The notes under the pieces are model-generated. The model was not told the origin of the DNA and did not search any database. It worked only from the letters and a program-made list of their open reading frames with translations. From assembly GCF_022347765.1 (NCBI RefSeq), contig NZ_JAKRFZ010000005.1, positions 248,001 through 312,000 of the forward strand: a stretch of DNA of 64,000 nt, given 5' to 3'. Numbering within the stretch: the first letter of the stretch is position 1; every line of letters starts with the position of its first letter. This DNA comes from Pseudoalteromonas sp. OOF1S-7 (GTDB taxonomy: Bacteria; Pseudomonadota; Gammaproteobacteria; Enterobacterales; Alteromonadaceae). The translations under genes and the position numbers were made by a program. This document shows, in pieces, positions 9,701 through 18,013 of this stretch.

Positions 9701-10071
9701 AACTCAGCCTCATAAAATAAGAGTCAAAAATGATTGTAAATTGAACGACTTAATGCAGCGGTGCGAGCAAGGTTTGTAAGTGCTTGCTAGCGGGTTGTAA
9801 CTTTTAAACGTTACAGAGTACCTACAAGAAGTATCAATTACGACAATATGATGCGGTCATAATGCTAACCTTAACACACCTCTGTGTGTGTTCAACTTTT
9901 AGCCAGTCTCGCGTTCAATAAAATCTAGCACCACGGATTAGTGTACGATGTGGCGGTTACGTCAAATTTCGGGGACATTCTATCGAAAAGACAGCAGAAT
10001 ATGCTGTCTTATTTTTTTTGATTACGGTAAATTTGCGGGTAATTGTGAAGCTGTGCAGAATTTTATGCTGA
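9701..10071. promoter_or_regulatory. putA / Lrp divergent intergenic region
   Basis: 371 bases between divergent genes, AT-rich. It holds a short inverted repeat (ACACAC/GTGTGT near 9875-9890) and a strong plus-strand intrinsic terminator at 9988-10019 (listed separately). Presumably it carries both promoters and binding sites for the Lrp-type regulator. I could not place -10/-35 boxes with confidence. Confidence 0.5.
9988..10019 (+). terminator. Strong intrinsic terminator 53 bases upstream of the Lrp gene
   Basis: Perfect 9-bp stem AAGACAGCA/TGCTGTCTT with a 5-base loop, followed by A and eight T. It points toward the Lrp/AsnC gene, with no annotated gene upstream in that direction. It must end a small untranslated transcript, act as an attenuator in the lrp leader, or be a relic. 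Confidence 0.75.
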
Positions 10072-10560
10072 ATGACCACTTCAATTAAAACGCGGGTACT
10101 CGACAGGATTGATATGGCGATCCTGGATATCCTGCAAAAGAATGCCCGTATCTCCAATGTTAATCTGGCTAAAGCTGTTAATCTGAGCCCCAGTCCCTGT
10201 CTGGACCGGGTGAAGAAGCTCGAAGCTGAAGGCTATATTGAGGGCTACGCAGCCCGCTTAAATGCCGCAAAGCTGGGTCAGCACTTGGTGGCCCATGTCG
10301 AGATCACGCTGAAAAGCTCAACCGAGTCGGTATTCGAGACGTTTAAACAGCATGTGCTGGAGATCCCCAATGTGGTGGCCTGCGACATGGTGGCAGGCGG
10401 GTTCGACTATCTATTGAAGATCCGGGTACAGGATATGCGCCAGTATCGTGAGGTGCTGGGGCAGATTGTTGAAATACCGGGGGTTGGCACCAATCATACC
10501 TATATGGTGATTGAACACATCAAAGAAGATATGGGTGTGGAAGTGCTCAACTTTCAGTGA
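10072..10560 (+). CDS. Lrp/AsnC-family transcriptional regulator
   Basis: 162 residues. An N-terminal winged helix-turn-helix (about 10-60, with ILDILQKNARISNVNLAKA and the LSPSPCLDRVKKLE recognition region) is followed by an AsnC-type ligand-binding ACT-like domain (70-150, with the GGFDYLLKIRV segment). The family binds amino acids and activates or represses catabolic genes. Divergent placement next to a putA that lacks a DNA-binding domain suggests a proline-responsive activator of putA, as for Lrp-type PutR proteins elsewhere; this is inference. Its promoter region contains the terminator at 9988-10019. Confidence 0.9.
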   Translation: MTTSIKTRVLDRIDMAILDILQKNARISNVNLAKAVNLSPSPCLDRVKKLEAEGYIEGYAARLNAAKLGQHLVAHVEITLKSSTESVFETFKQHVLEIPNVVACDMVAGGFDYLLKIRVQDMRQYREVLGQIVEIPGVGTNHTYMVIEHIKEDMGVEVLNFQ

Positions 10561-10699
10561 TCCAGACCCAGATGCAGCAAATTTAGATAAAAATATCGGG
10601 GTTTCATATTTTGTAACAAGCTTTTGGCCGCAAGTTAGCTGTAATTAGGAACAGACTTGTTATTATGAGATAAAATAACAAAATAAACTTGTGAGGCTT

Positions 10700-13600
10700 A
10701 TGAAACTCAAGCATCTAGTTGCCGCCATTGCGGCTGTGGCAGCGCCGCTGGCCGCTGCTTACCAAACTGAGGATACGCGCCTGCTGCGTTTTCCGGATAT
10801 TCACCAGGACAAGGTCACCTTTGTATATGGTGGTGATATTTACATTGCCGATACCAAATCGGGCAACAGCACCCGTCTGACTGACCATGTTGGCTTTGAG
10901 ACTTTCCCTAAATTTTCTCCTGACGGAAAGCGCATTGCCTTTGCTGCCGAGTACAATGGCAGCCGCCAGATTTATGTGATCAATGCCGATGGTTCTGACC
11001 TCAAGCAGCTGACTTATTATAATGATGTGGGCCCCATGCCACCACGCGGTGGCTATGATTACCGGGTGTTTGACTGGACACCGGATGGTAAGCACATTGT
11101 GTTTCGTGCCAACCGTACCCCCTGGGGTAAGCGCATGGGTCGCCCCTACATGATCCCCGCAGATGGCGGACTGGAGCAGCCACTGGCGATCCCTGAAAGC
11201 GGTGGCGGTATGCTGTCGCCTGATGGCAAACAGTTTGTGTATACGCCCATAGACCGTGAATTCAGAACCTGGAAACGCAGCCGGGGCGGTCGTGCCCAGG
11301 ATGTCTGGGTGTATGACCTGGAAAACAACACCTCAAAACAACTGACTGAGCACAGAGCAACGGATCAGCAGCCGACCTGGGTGAATGACAGCATCTATTT
11401 TGTGTCTGACAGAGATTATACCCTGAACTTATACAAATACCGTGAAGGCAAAGCGCCGGTAAAAATGACCAACCACAGTGACTATGACGTACTGTGGCCA
11501 TCAGCCGGGCCGGACGCCATTGTGTATGAAAACGGCGGCTACCTGTATCGCTTTGATGAAGCCACCAAAGCCACCGACAAGCTGACGATTAACATACCCG
11601 GGGTGCGCAAATATGCCATGCCTTATACAAAAAATGTCAGTAAATTCATCGATTCAATGGATGTTTCGCACGATGGTAAGCGGGCGTTATTTACTGCACG
11701 GGGTGAGGTCTTCTCAGTACCGGTTGAGCAGGGCACGACACGTAACCTGAGTATGACGGCAAAAGGGCGCGAAATTGCGGCCAGCTGGTCACCGAACGGT
11801 CGCTATATTGCATATATGAGCGATGCCACGGGCGAGTATGAGATCTACCTCAAAGACCGCGCCAACAACAATGCAGTTAAACAGCTCACCAGCAACGGGA
11901 CTATCTGGCGATTTGACCCTGTCTGGTCGGCCGACAGTTCAAAGCTGTTGTTTGCCGATAAGAATCATACGATGTGGTGGCTGGATGTTAAATCAGGTGA
12001 ATCGCATAAAATCGATACCGGTAAGTATGATGACGATGGCATTACCCAGTACACCTGGTCGCCAAACAGTGAAGACCTGATCTTTGTGAAAAACAATGCC
12101 AACCGGTACGCCTCCCTGTGGCATTACAATACGCAGAGCAAGAAGCTGAGCCGTTTGACAGATGACATGACCAGTGAGCAGAATCCGACATTTTCGCCGG
12201 ACGGTCAGTACCTGTATTTCACTTCAGAGCGCGACTTTAACCTGACTTTCAGCGCCTATGAGTTCGCTTATTTATATAACGATGCAACGCGCGTATACGC
12301 GGTTGCAGTGAATGATAAGGTTGCCTCACTGACGCAGTTTAGCAGCGACGAAGCGGCTATTGTCAGTGAAGACAAAGATGAAAAAACCGATGACAGTAAA
12401 GCCGATAACCAGCTCCAGGTTGAGGGCTTTATGTCTCGGGTTGTGGCATTGCCGGCGAAAGCGGGAAGCTATGGCGATTTACGTGGCGTTAAAGATGGTG
12501 TGCTGGCATTGTCCGACGGTGCGTTGCAGCTGCTCCCGAATAAACAAGACGGTAAAGTGCAAACGGTCGCCAAGGGCGTACAGGCCTACAAGCTGGCGGC
12601 AGGTGGCGCGCACCTGATTGTTCGTGCTGGTGGCAAGTACAGTGTGATCAAACCCCAGGCCAAACAAGATCTGAAAGCAACACAACTTGATCTTGGCAAC
12701 ATGATGCTGAAGATCGACCCGAAAGTTGAGTGGCAACAAATGTATGTGGAAGGCTGGCGCACGCTCAGAGACTGGTTCTATGACGAAAACCATCATGGTC
12801 AGGACTGGGATGCCATACTAAAACGCTATCAGCCAATGGCCGATGCCGTAGCACACCGCAACGATCTGGACTATGTGCTGAGTGAAATTGCCGGTGAAAT
12901 CAATGCCGGTCATATTTATGTTCAGTCGGGTGATGAGCCCAAAGCCAAGCGCAAGAAACACGGTCTGTTGGGCGCTCAGATCAGTGCACACAGCTCAGGC
13001 TTTGTGCGTATTGAAAAAATCTACCAGGGTGAGAACTGGCATGAAGAGTTCCGCTCACCGTTAGATGAGCCGGGCGTGAACGCCAGCGTGGGCGATTACA
13101 TTGTGTCGGTCAATGGCCGCGCGGTAAACACGGTGAGTAACTTCTATGAATTGCTGGAAAATACTCAGGGCACTCAGGTTGAATTGCGTCTTAACAACAC
13201 CCCGAGTCTGGATGGTGCCTGGCAGGTTACGGTGAAACCCAGTGCCAGTGAGGGCGGTCTGCGCTATCTTGAGTGGGTCCACGCCCGCATGGCGTATGTT
13301 GATAAGCTGTCGGACGGTCGCATCGGTTACGTTCACCTGCCCAATACCCTGTTTGAAGGGAACCGTGCGATGTTCAAGCACTTTATGCCACAAACAACCA
13401 AAGATGCCCTGATCATCGACGACCGTTACAATGGCGGTGGCTTTATCCCTGAACACATGATCACCTGGCTGGCACGTAAGCCACTGAACTACTGGAAGCG
13501 TCGTGGTGTTGAGCCGACGAAAACACCGCAGTTTGCTCACGATGGTCCTAAGGCTATGTTGATCAATGGTTACTCCAGCTCTGGTGGCGACGCACTACCT

Positions 13601-13924
13601 TATTACTTCCGTCAGGCAGGATTAGGTAAACTCATTGGTACCCGTACCTGGGGTGGTCTGATCGGCATTTCTGGCAATCCACGCTTAGTTGATGGTGGTC
13701 AGGTGATTGCTGCGACTTTCCGCATTCTGGACAATGATGGCAACTGGATCATTGAAGATGAGGGGGTCAGTCCGGACATCGAAGTCATTGACCGTCCGGA
13801 GCTTATTCACGCAGGTAAAGATCCGTCAGTCGAGCGCGCTGTTGAGGAACTGCTTAAAGAAATGAAAGCAAATCCGAAAAAGCCACTCACTGTACCACCA
13901 GCGCCAACTGAATTTGGTCAGTAA
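10700..13924 (+). CDS. Tricorn-like S41 peptidase, exported
   Basis: About 1074 residues. Signal peptide at the N-terminus (MKLKHLVAAIAAVAAPLAAA), then two beta-propeller regions with WD40/TolB-like repeats (about 25-330 and 330-560, many FSPDGK-type turns), a PDZ domain (about 750-850, VGDYIVSVNGRAV) and a C-terminal S41 protease domain. The catalytic Ser is probably in YSSSGGDALPYY. Tricorn proteases degrade oligopeptides; this one should act in the periplasm or outside. Start is ambiguous: GTG at 10691 in the same frame has no ribosome site of its own, while ATG at 10700 gives the cleaner signal peptide. Monocistronic; terminator-like hairpins follow. Confidence 0.88.
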   Translation: MKLKHLVAAIAAVAAPLAAAYQTEDTRLLRFPDIHQDKVTFVYGGDIYIADTKSGNSTRLTDHVGFETFPKFSPDGKRIAFAAEYNGSRQIYVINADGSDLKQLTYYNDVGPMPPRGGYDYRVFDWTPDGKHIVFRANRTPWGKRMGRPYMIPADGGLEQPLAIPESGGGMLSPDGKQFVYTPIDREFRTWKRSRGGRAQDVWVYDLENNTSKQLTEHRATDQQPTWVNDSIYFVSDRDYTLNLYKYREGKAPVKMTNHSDYDVLWPSAGPDAIVYENGGYLYRFDEATKATDKLTINIPGVRKYAMPYTKNVSKFIDSMDVSHDGKRALFTARGEVFSVPVEQGTTRNLSMTAKGREIAASWSPNGRYIAYMSDATGEYEIYLKDRANNNAVKQLTSNGTIWRFDPVWSADSSKLLFADKNHTMWWLDVKSGESHKIDTGKYDDDGITQYTWSPNSEDLIFVKNNANRYASLWHYNTQSKKLSRLTDDMTSEQNPTFSPDGQYLYFTSERDFNLTFSAYEFAYLYNDATRVYAVAVNDKVASLTQFSSDEAAIVSEDKDEKTDDSKADNQLQVEGFMSRVVALPAKAGSYGDLRGVKDGVLALSDGALQLLPNKQDGKVQTVAKGVQAYKLAAGGAHLIVRAGGKYSVIKPQAKQDLKATQLDLGNMMLKIDPKVEWQQMYVEGWRTLRDWFYDENHHGQDWDAILKRYQPMADAVAHRNDLDYVLSEIAGEINAGHIYVQSGDEPKAKRKKHGLLGAQISAHSSGFVRIEKIYQGENWHEEFRSPLDEPGVNASVGDYIVSVNGRAVNTVSNFYELLENTQGTQVELRLNNTPSLDGAWQVTVKPSASEGGLRYLEWVHARMAYVDKLSDGRIGYVHLPNTLFEGNRAMFKHFMPQTTKDALIIDDRYNGGGFIPEHMITWLARKPLNYWKRRGVEPTKTPQFAHDGPKAMLINGYSSSGGDALPYYFRQAGLGKLIGTRTWGGLIGISGNPRLVDGGQVIAATFRILDNDGNWIIEDEGVSPDIEVIDRPELIHAGKDPSVERAVEELLKEMKANPKKPLTVPPAPTEFGQ

Positions 13925-13939
13925 TGGCTGCACTAAGCC

Positions 13940-14000
13940 GGGTCTGGTCAATTGTCCAGACCCTTTAAAATAGTCAAAAGGGGTGCTCTGCACCCCTTTT
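13940..14000 (+). terminator. Two consecutive hairpins after the S41 peptidase gene
   Basis: First hairpin 13940-13963 (GGGTCTGG/CCAGACCC), followed by TTTAAAA. Second hairpin 13976-14000 has an 11-bp stem (AAAAGGGGTGC/GCACCCCTTTT) with a 3-base loop ending in T. The second could terminate transcription in either direction and lies 20 bases before the SDR start. Confidence 0.75.
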
Positions 14001-14019
14001 TAAATGGAACAGTATAACA

Positions 14020-14766
14020 ATGAAAAAAGTAGTCTTAATCACTGGATCCAGCCGGGGGATTGGCGCAGCAACAGCTATTTTGCTTGCCGAGCAGGGCTAT
14101 GAAGTGGCAATCAACTATAAATCGAACCATCAGGCGGCTGAGCAGGTGGTTGCACAGATCCGCGCGCAAGGTGGCATTGCGCAGTGCTTTGCTGCGGATA
14201 TTAGCGACGAGGCGCAGGCAGTCCGGCTGTGCAAAGACATCAAAACGCAGCTGGGGCCGATTTCACATCTGGTCAATAATGCCGGTGTGCTGGCCACGCA
14301 AATGCGCGTGGAAGAGATGACCGCAGAGCGCATCAATCAGATGTTATGTACCAACGTGACTCCGTATTTTATCTGTGCCAGAGAAGTACTGAAGCAGATC
14401 CGTGCCCATCATCAGCCGGACCAATGTGCCATAGTGAATGTTTCATCGGCGGCGTCTTATCTGGGCGGTGCCAATGAATACGTTGACTATGCTGCGGCAA
14501 AAGGGGCTATTGACAGCTTTACGCGTGGTCTGTCTCTGGAGCTGGCGGCAGAAGGGATCCGGGTCAATTGTGTTCGCCCGGGCTGTATCTACACCGATAT
14601 TCATGCCGATGGCGGTGAGCCTGGCAGAGTCGATCGGCTGGCATCCCTGCTACCGCTAAAAAGAGGTGGCAAACCCGAAGAAGTCGCCAGCGCCATCGCC
14701 TGGTTGCTCAGTGAACAGGCAAGCTATGCCACTGGCACTTTTATTGATTTAGCGGGTGGGAAGTAG
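14020..14766 (+). CDS. Short-chain dehydrogenase/reductase (FabG-like)
   Basis: 248-residue classical SDR. NAD(P)-binding TGSSRGIG motif (8-15), NNAG near 87-90, catalytic Ser in VNVSSAAS (about 144-147), and Tyr/Lys in YVDYAAAKG (Tyr about 157). Oxidises or reduces a small carbonyl substrate in the cytosol; substrate unknown, similar to proteins annotated glucose-1-dehydrogenase or 3-oxoacyl-ACP reductase. The 3' third of this gene recurs as a frameshifted copy at 18014-18290 and as a short scrap near 15430-15480, so this locus has been duplicated and broken. Confidence 0.9.
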   Translation: MKKVVLITGSSRGIGAATAILLAEQGYEVAINYKSNHQAAEQVVAQIRAQGGIAQCFAADISDEAQAVRLCKDIKTQLGPISHLVNNAGVLATQMRVEEMTAERINQMLCTNVTPYFICAREVLKQIRAHHQPDQCAIVNVSSAASYLGGANEYVDYAAAKGAIDSFTRGLSLELAAEGIRVNCVRPGCIYTDIHADGGEPGRVDRLASLLPLKRGGKPEEVASAIAWLLSEQASYATGTFIDLAGGK

Positions 14767-14943
14767 CTTTCGACTGTTGTGTGTAGCGGACAGCTCTGGT
14801 CGATTAACCCTGCTTTTGTAGACCTCTTTTGGCTTGATGCTAAGTTGATTTGTGCAACTTGTTTAAAAATTTCACTGTTGTATCAAAAGTGGGGATAATT
14901 ACGTTGTTCGGATAGAAATATCGATATGCATAGGAGTTTAAAA

Positions 14944-15297
14944 ATGAAAAAGAGAGTTTTGACCTTTGGAATGCTTGCAGCATTTAGCATCTTTCAGGCA
15001 AGTGCATTTACCTGTAGCGGAAAAGTTTATAACGTAGATGTTTCGCCAAGTGGGAAGTTAAGAGCGACGATTGGTGATTTGGGTGAAGCTAACTATGTGT
15101 GCAACTTAGTGAGAACCTCTCGAGGTGTAGAGCCCGATGCCTGTAAAGCAATGCATAGCCAATTGCTATCTGCAATGATGGCAGGAAAGTCAGTGACGCT
15201 TTGGTTTGAGAATGGTATTTACAAATCATGTGAAAAACATACTTGGGACGATCTTCAGGTTCGAGGATTAACTCTGCTACGTGTTGATCATAAATAA
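14944..15297 (+). CDS. Small secreted cysteine-containing protein, paralogue of the 30333 gene
   Basis: 117 residues from the ATG at 14944, placed by an AGGAG ribosome site. A signal peptide (about 22 residues, ending ASA) predicts export. The mature protein has four Cys: one near its start, one in VCN, one in ACK and one near the C-terminus. It shares the pattern VCN...CK.M.SQ.L.A.MA...TLWFE...C...W with the protein at 30333-30695, about 30 percent identity by eye. Function unknown. The two paralogues sit at opposite ends of the accessory region. Confidence 0.75.
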   Translation: MKKRVLTFGMLAAFSIFQASAFTCSGKVYNVDVSPSGKLRATIGDLGEANYVCNLVRTSRGVEPDACKAMHSQLLSAMMAGKSVTLWFENGIYKSCEKHTWDDLQVRGLTLLRVDHK

Positions 15298-15429
15298 CTG
15301 TTACCAGAGCAAAGTACACTCGTACTGATATTATTTGAATAACAGCGCTCTCCTTGAAACTGAATGACCGATCTAATTACAACTCTTGTAATTAAGTGAA
15401 GCCTGAATAAGGCATAGGTGCCATTGGTT

Positions 15430-15482
15430 TGTATACAACCGGTGCTTTTATTGACCTGGCGAAGGCGAGCTACTTGTTGAGG
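15430..15482 (+). pseudogene. Scrap of the SDR gene 3' end
   Basis: Translated in one frame this reads YTTGAFIDLAKASYLLR then stop. It matches the SDR C-terminus (YATGTFIDLAGGK) in 8 of the first 10 positions. Only about 50 bases are recognisable. It lies on the same strand as the SDR and next to the broken RAYT piece. Confidence 0.55.
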
Positions 15483-15544
15483 TAACTCGACCAAGCAATT
15501 TGAAATAATAGCTGATGGCATGATAGGACACCTTGTTGAGTGCT

Positions 15545-15628
15545 GGTACTTGGTACCCTATAAGCTAATCTGACTCTTCCTCGCCATTGGCATAGTCTGC
15601 CATCCTCAGTCCATTGAGTATTAACTAA
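15545..15628 (-). pseudogene. Truncated 5' end of a RAYT transposase gene
   Basis: Read on the minus strand, this copies the region just upstream of the intact RAYT (27860) and its first codons: AATACTCAATGGA, then ATGCCAATGGC, giving MPMARKSQISL before a stop (intact gene: MPMARKRQVSL). Homology fades about 20 codons in, near AAGTACCA. A REP element lies directly upstream (15632-15659), as for the intact gene. A dead fragment. Confidence 0.75.
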
Positions 15629-15631
15629 AAG

Positions 15632-15659
15632 GTAGACGGCGCACTTCCTGTGCGCCAGC
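15632..15659 (+). repeat. REP element (GTAG head plus palindrome)
   Basis: GTAG head followed by ACGGCGCAC TTCCT GTGCGCC. Same layout as the REP elements at 26793-26832 and 27789-27828, with diverged stem bases that keep pairing. It lies upstream of the broken RAYT start, in the same relation as the intact copy. Confidence 0.75.
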
Positions 15660-15712
15660 ATGAATGGGTGTCCCCAAAACTTCTTTTTTCTTCTGCTTAC
15701 GTGCTTTTAATA

Positions 15713-15880
15713 TTAGCCTTTATTTCGAAAGGATATAACCAAAAGAACTGTCACTGCTATGGTGACACTTAGTGCATAGTTATATAAGTTTTCTGTGTTT
15801 AATGTGAGTAAGTCAACAAATATTGACTTCACCAGAAAAGCACAACCAGCGACTGCAAAAAGTTGTAAGTACCTATTCAT
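15713..15880 (-). CDS. 55-residue small membrane protein
   Basis: A short minus-strand gene 41 bases downstream of the lectin-like gene. ATG at 15880 is preceded by GGAG/GAGGATCC ribosome-site sequence. The product is 55 residues with two hydrophobic segments (about 5-25 and 36-51) and a basic end (FRNKG), so probably a two-span inner-membrane protein. No family recognised. Its spacing and orientation suggest co-transcription with the lectin-like gene. Confidence 0.6.
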   Translation of the reverse strand: MNRYLQLFAVAGCAFLVKSIFVDLLTLNTENLYNYALSVTIAVTVLLVISFRNKG

Positions 15881-15921
15881 TGGATCCTCATAAACTCCTT
15901 GTATTGCAATTGCGACCTTTT

Positions 15922-17880
15922 TTATTTTACGTAGTAATACAGAGTATTTTGCTCTGCGCCACTGTAAGTTCCATGGCTATAAGGCCATACATCGAATTTA
16001 ACGCTGTGTTGGTATAACGACGCGCCTGCGCGCAGGTAGCCATCGCCTCGGCTGGTAGATTTTATGCTCAAAGCAATAAATGAGTAATCTAATCCTGACA
16101 TGCTACACCCAGTGTTTTCGTTATGCCATAAAACGGCAATATCGTAGGGGACTTGAGGCTCAGTTAAGTCATTATTTTGTTTCACAGAAATGCAGCTAGC
16201 GTTAACGAGTTTACTTTTGCTTATTTGTGAAACCTTGCTGTGTTCATCAACAAACATCATACCCGTTGTCATAGTGTCACGAATGGCCTGCCATTGATCA
16301 TTAGCAAGTACACCGACCGTGTCTAAGGTAACAGGAGAGGTGTGTACGATACTTTCAAGTCCATCGGTATGATGTGCAACTAACGCCCAGCCACCGCCAT
16401 TTTGTGTCATTTCACAGTATGCATTAAACGGTGCGATGCCATTGTCGCCATCAGGGTCAATTTCGTAGAAACCAGAGCTGGCAGTCGGGTTTTGCTGCTT
16501 AATGGTGGCACAGGTAATGCCATTTGCTGGGTTTGGCTCTTCTGTTGGTACTTCAGGTGTGCCATTGCCTACAAATCCGCCATAGTATTCTAATTCTGAA
16601 ATCACACGATAGTTATGCCCGTATGTAGAGTGGATCTTCAATCTGACGTATTTTCCGATTGCTGGCTGTGTAAGTTCTACGGTTTGATCATAGCTTTTGG
16701 TTAGGGTAAATGACTCATGATCAATAAAGTTGGTATTATCATCAGACACCTGTAACGTGATATCTTTTACATCCATACCATGGCTAGCTGCACTGGTATG
16801 CACCATAACTCTAAATGACGTAATGTAAGCCTGTTTCTCAAAGGCAACTTGAAGCCAGTGTTCCTGAACCACAGTCGTTAGCCATATGCCTCGTTTAATC
16901 TTTCCTTCAGTGGCGTCATTATTTACCAGTGTTGAATAGTTATAGCCGTCGAATGCACCAGAGGCACTATCCGCAGAGTAACTTTGGCTAGTCGTGTACG
17001 ATGATTCGGTTAAGCCATTTGAACCAATTAAAGCGATGTTCCCGTATTGGCCTGTTTTTTCACCAGGCTCAATCGTGAATGTGCTGGAGGTTTGTAAGCG
17101 AAGCGACATGGTATCTTTACCGTAGTGGGTGATGTCTTGTGCAAAGAGTTGGTTTTTCAAATTTAGAATATTCACCACTTCCAGTACATGGCTTGTCTCG
17201 GAGTCTTTAGATTGCTCTTCTTGTATAAAAAGCTTGCCGTTTAGGGTTTGAAAACCAGTTTGATTGGTTGCTTGATGCGTTAGGTTATAAGCCAGGTTTT
17301 CGTTCGTAAACCCATTATTAGTCTCTTTATAGATAGCAAGATAACCGATGGTTTCTTCTGCATGTGCGCTGCCAATCTCCTGCACTTCTAAGTCTGCACC
17401 TAAAGTCAGTTTTGAAACGCTAGAGGCACGTAATGTATAGGCATCACTGCGGTTTTGAGTTTGGCCACTCAATAGTACACTAGGTGCATGTGCAAAGCTT
17501 TCTTTAAAAAATAGCTGAGTATTGCCACTTTTAAGGTTAAATTTGCCGGCTTCCCATATGCTGCCATCGTCAAGCTGGTGGCGGCCATTTTCAACAACTA
17601 AAAACGACACTCGTTCTTCTTCATGCATGCCATCAAGATATGGCCACTCTTTAAATTGCACATCAAAACTTGTCGGGGTTACATTCGAAATGGAAATAAC
17701 GCCTGGTTCACTGTCATTAAGTGTTGGCACCGATGAAATAATAACGGGATCAGTGTAACCGTTAAATGTAATGGTTTGTTTTTCACTGCTAACTGCAACA
17801 TCTTCAATTAATGTAAATGCGTGCGCACTGTGCATTATGATGGTAATGAGTATTGCAACGATTCCAAGTATTGCCCTCAT
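15922..17880 (-). CDS. Secreted multidomain lectin-like protein (H-lectin, F5/8 C, fibrinogen-like)
   Basis: 652 residues with a signal peptide (first 22, ending AHA). About 80-170 resembles an H-type lectin domain. About 300-435 resembles a discoidin/F5-8 type C carbohydrate-binding domain (SGAFDGYNYST, WLQVAFEKQ, YVRLKIHS). About 450-652 resembles a fibrinogen-related C-terminal domain (Cys in GITCATIK, YCEMTQNGGGWALV). Such combinations bind glycans on cell surfaces. Role here unknown; host adhesion or prey binding are possibilities. The gene sits between RAYT and SDR fragments, which suggests acquisition. Confidence 0.78.
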   Translation of the reverse strand: MRAILGIVAILITIIMHSAHAFTLIEDVAVSSEKQTITFNGYTDPVIISSVPTLNDSEPGVISISNVTPTSFDVQFKEWPYLDGMHEEERVSFLVVENGRHQLDDGSIWEAGKFNLKSGNTQLFFKESFAHAPSVLLSGQTQNRSDAYTLRASSVSKLTLGADLEVQEIGSAHAEETIGYLAIYKETNNGFTNENLAYNLTHQATNQTGFQTLNGKLFIQEEQSKDSETSHVLEVVNILNLKNQLFAQDITHYGKDTMSLRLQTSSTFTIEPGEKTGQYGNIALIGSNGLTESSYTTSQSYSADSASGAFDGYNYSTLVNNDATEGKIKRGIWLTTVVQEHWLQVAFEKQAYITSFRVMVHTSAASHGMDVKDITLQVSDDNTNFIDHESFTLTKSYDQTVELTQPAIGKYVRLKIHSTYGHNYRVISELEYYGGFVGNGTPEVPTEEPNPANGITCATIKQQNPTASSGFYEIDPDGDNGIAPFNAYCEMTQNGGGWALVAHHTDGLESIVHTSPVTLDTVGVLANDQWQAIRDTMTTGMMFVDEHSKVSQISKSKLVNASCISVKQNNDLTEPQVPYDIAVLWHNENTGCSMSGLDYSFIALSIKSTSRGDGYLRAGASLYQHSVKFDVWPYSHGTYSGAEQNTLYYYVK

Positions 17881-17964
17881 GCAGGCTCCTTTTTATAAGT
17901 AAAAAGGGAATTGAATCAGGGGGTTAATCTAAAGTCAACTGCCTTTTAATCATGTACCTTTAAA

Positions 17965-18008
17965 CGGTCATGGCTGTATAAGAATGCGCGGTGAACACAC
18001 CGGGATAT
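17965..18008 (-). pseudogene. Internal RAYT gene fragment
   Basis: On the minus strand this begins with a 22-base exact match to the intact RAYT gene around codons 16-22 (core CATATCCCGGTGTG) and continues with mismatches to GACCG. It starts almost exactly where the RAYT fragment at 15545 stops, but lies on the other side of the lectin cassette. Confidence 0.65.
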
Positions 18009-18013
18009 GCAGT

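Larger units (their letters stand above)
15298..15712. other. Gene-poor stretch with SDR and RAYT debris
   Basis: 415 bases without an intact gene. It contains a perfect inverted repeat AATTACAA/TTGTAATT near 15373-15391 (not followed by T), a scrap of the SDR 3' end (about 15430-15482), the 5' end of a broken RAYT gene on the minus strand (about 15545-15593) and a REP element (15632-15659). The last two are listed separately. Confidence 0.65.

Noticed and set aside
9862..9921. 19-residue leader peptide before the Lrp gene
   Set aside because: No ribosome site and no run of a regulatory amino acid; likely chance.
15373..15391. Perfect inverted repeat as terminator of the 14944 gene
   Set aside because: The stem is AT-rich and not followed by a T-run; possible but not supported.
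15470..15661. 63-codon minus-strand ORF
   Set aside because: It reads through a REP and the decayed RAYT start in another frame; no ribosome site.
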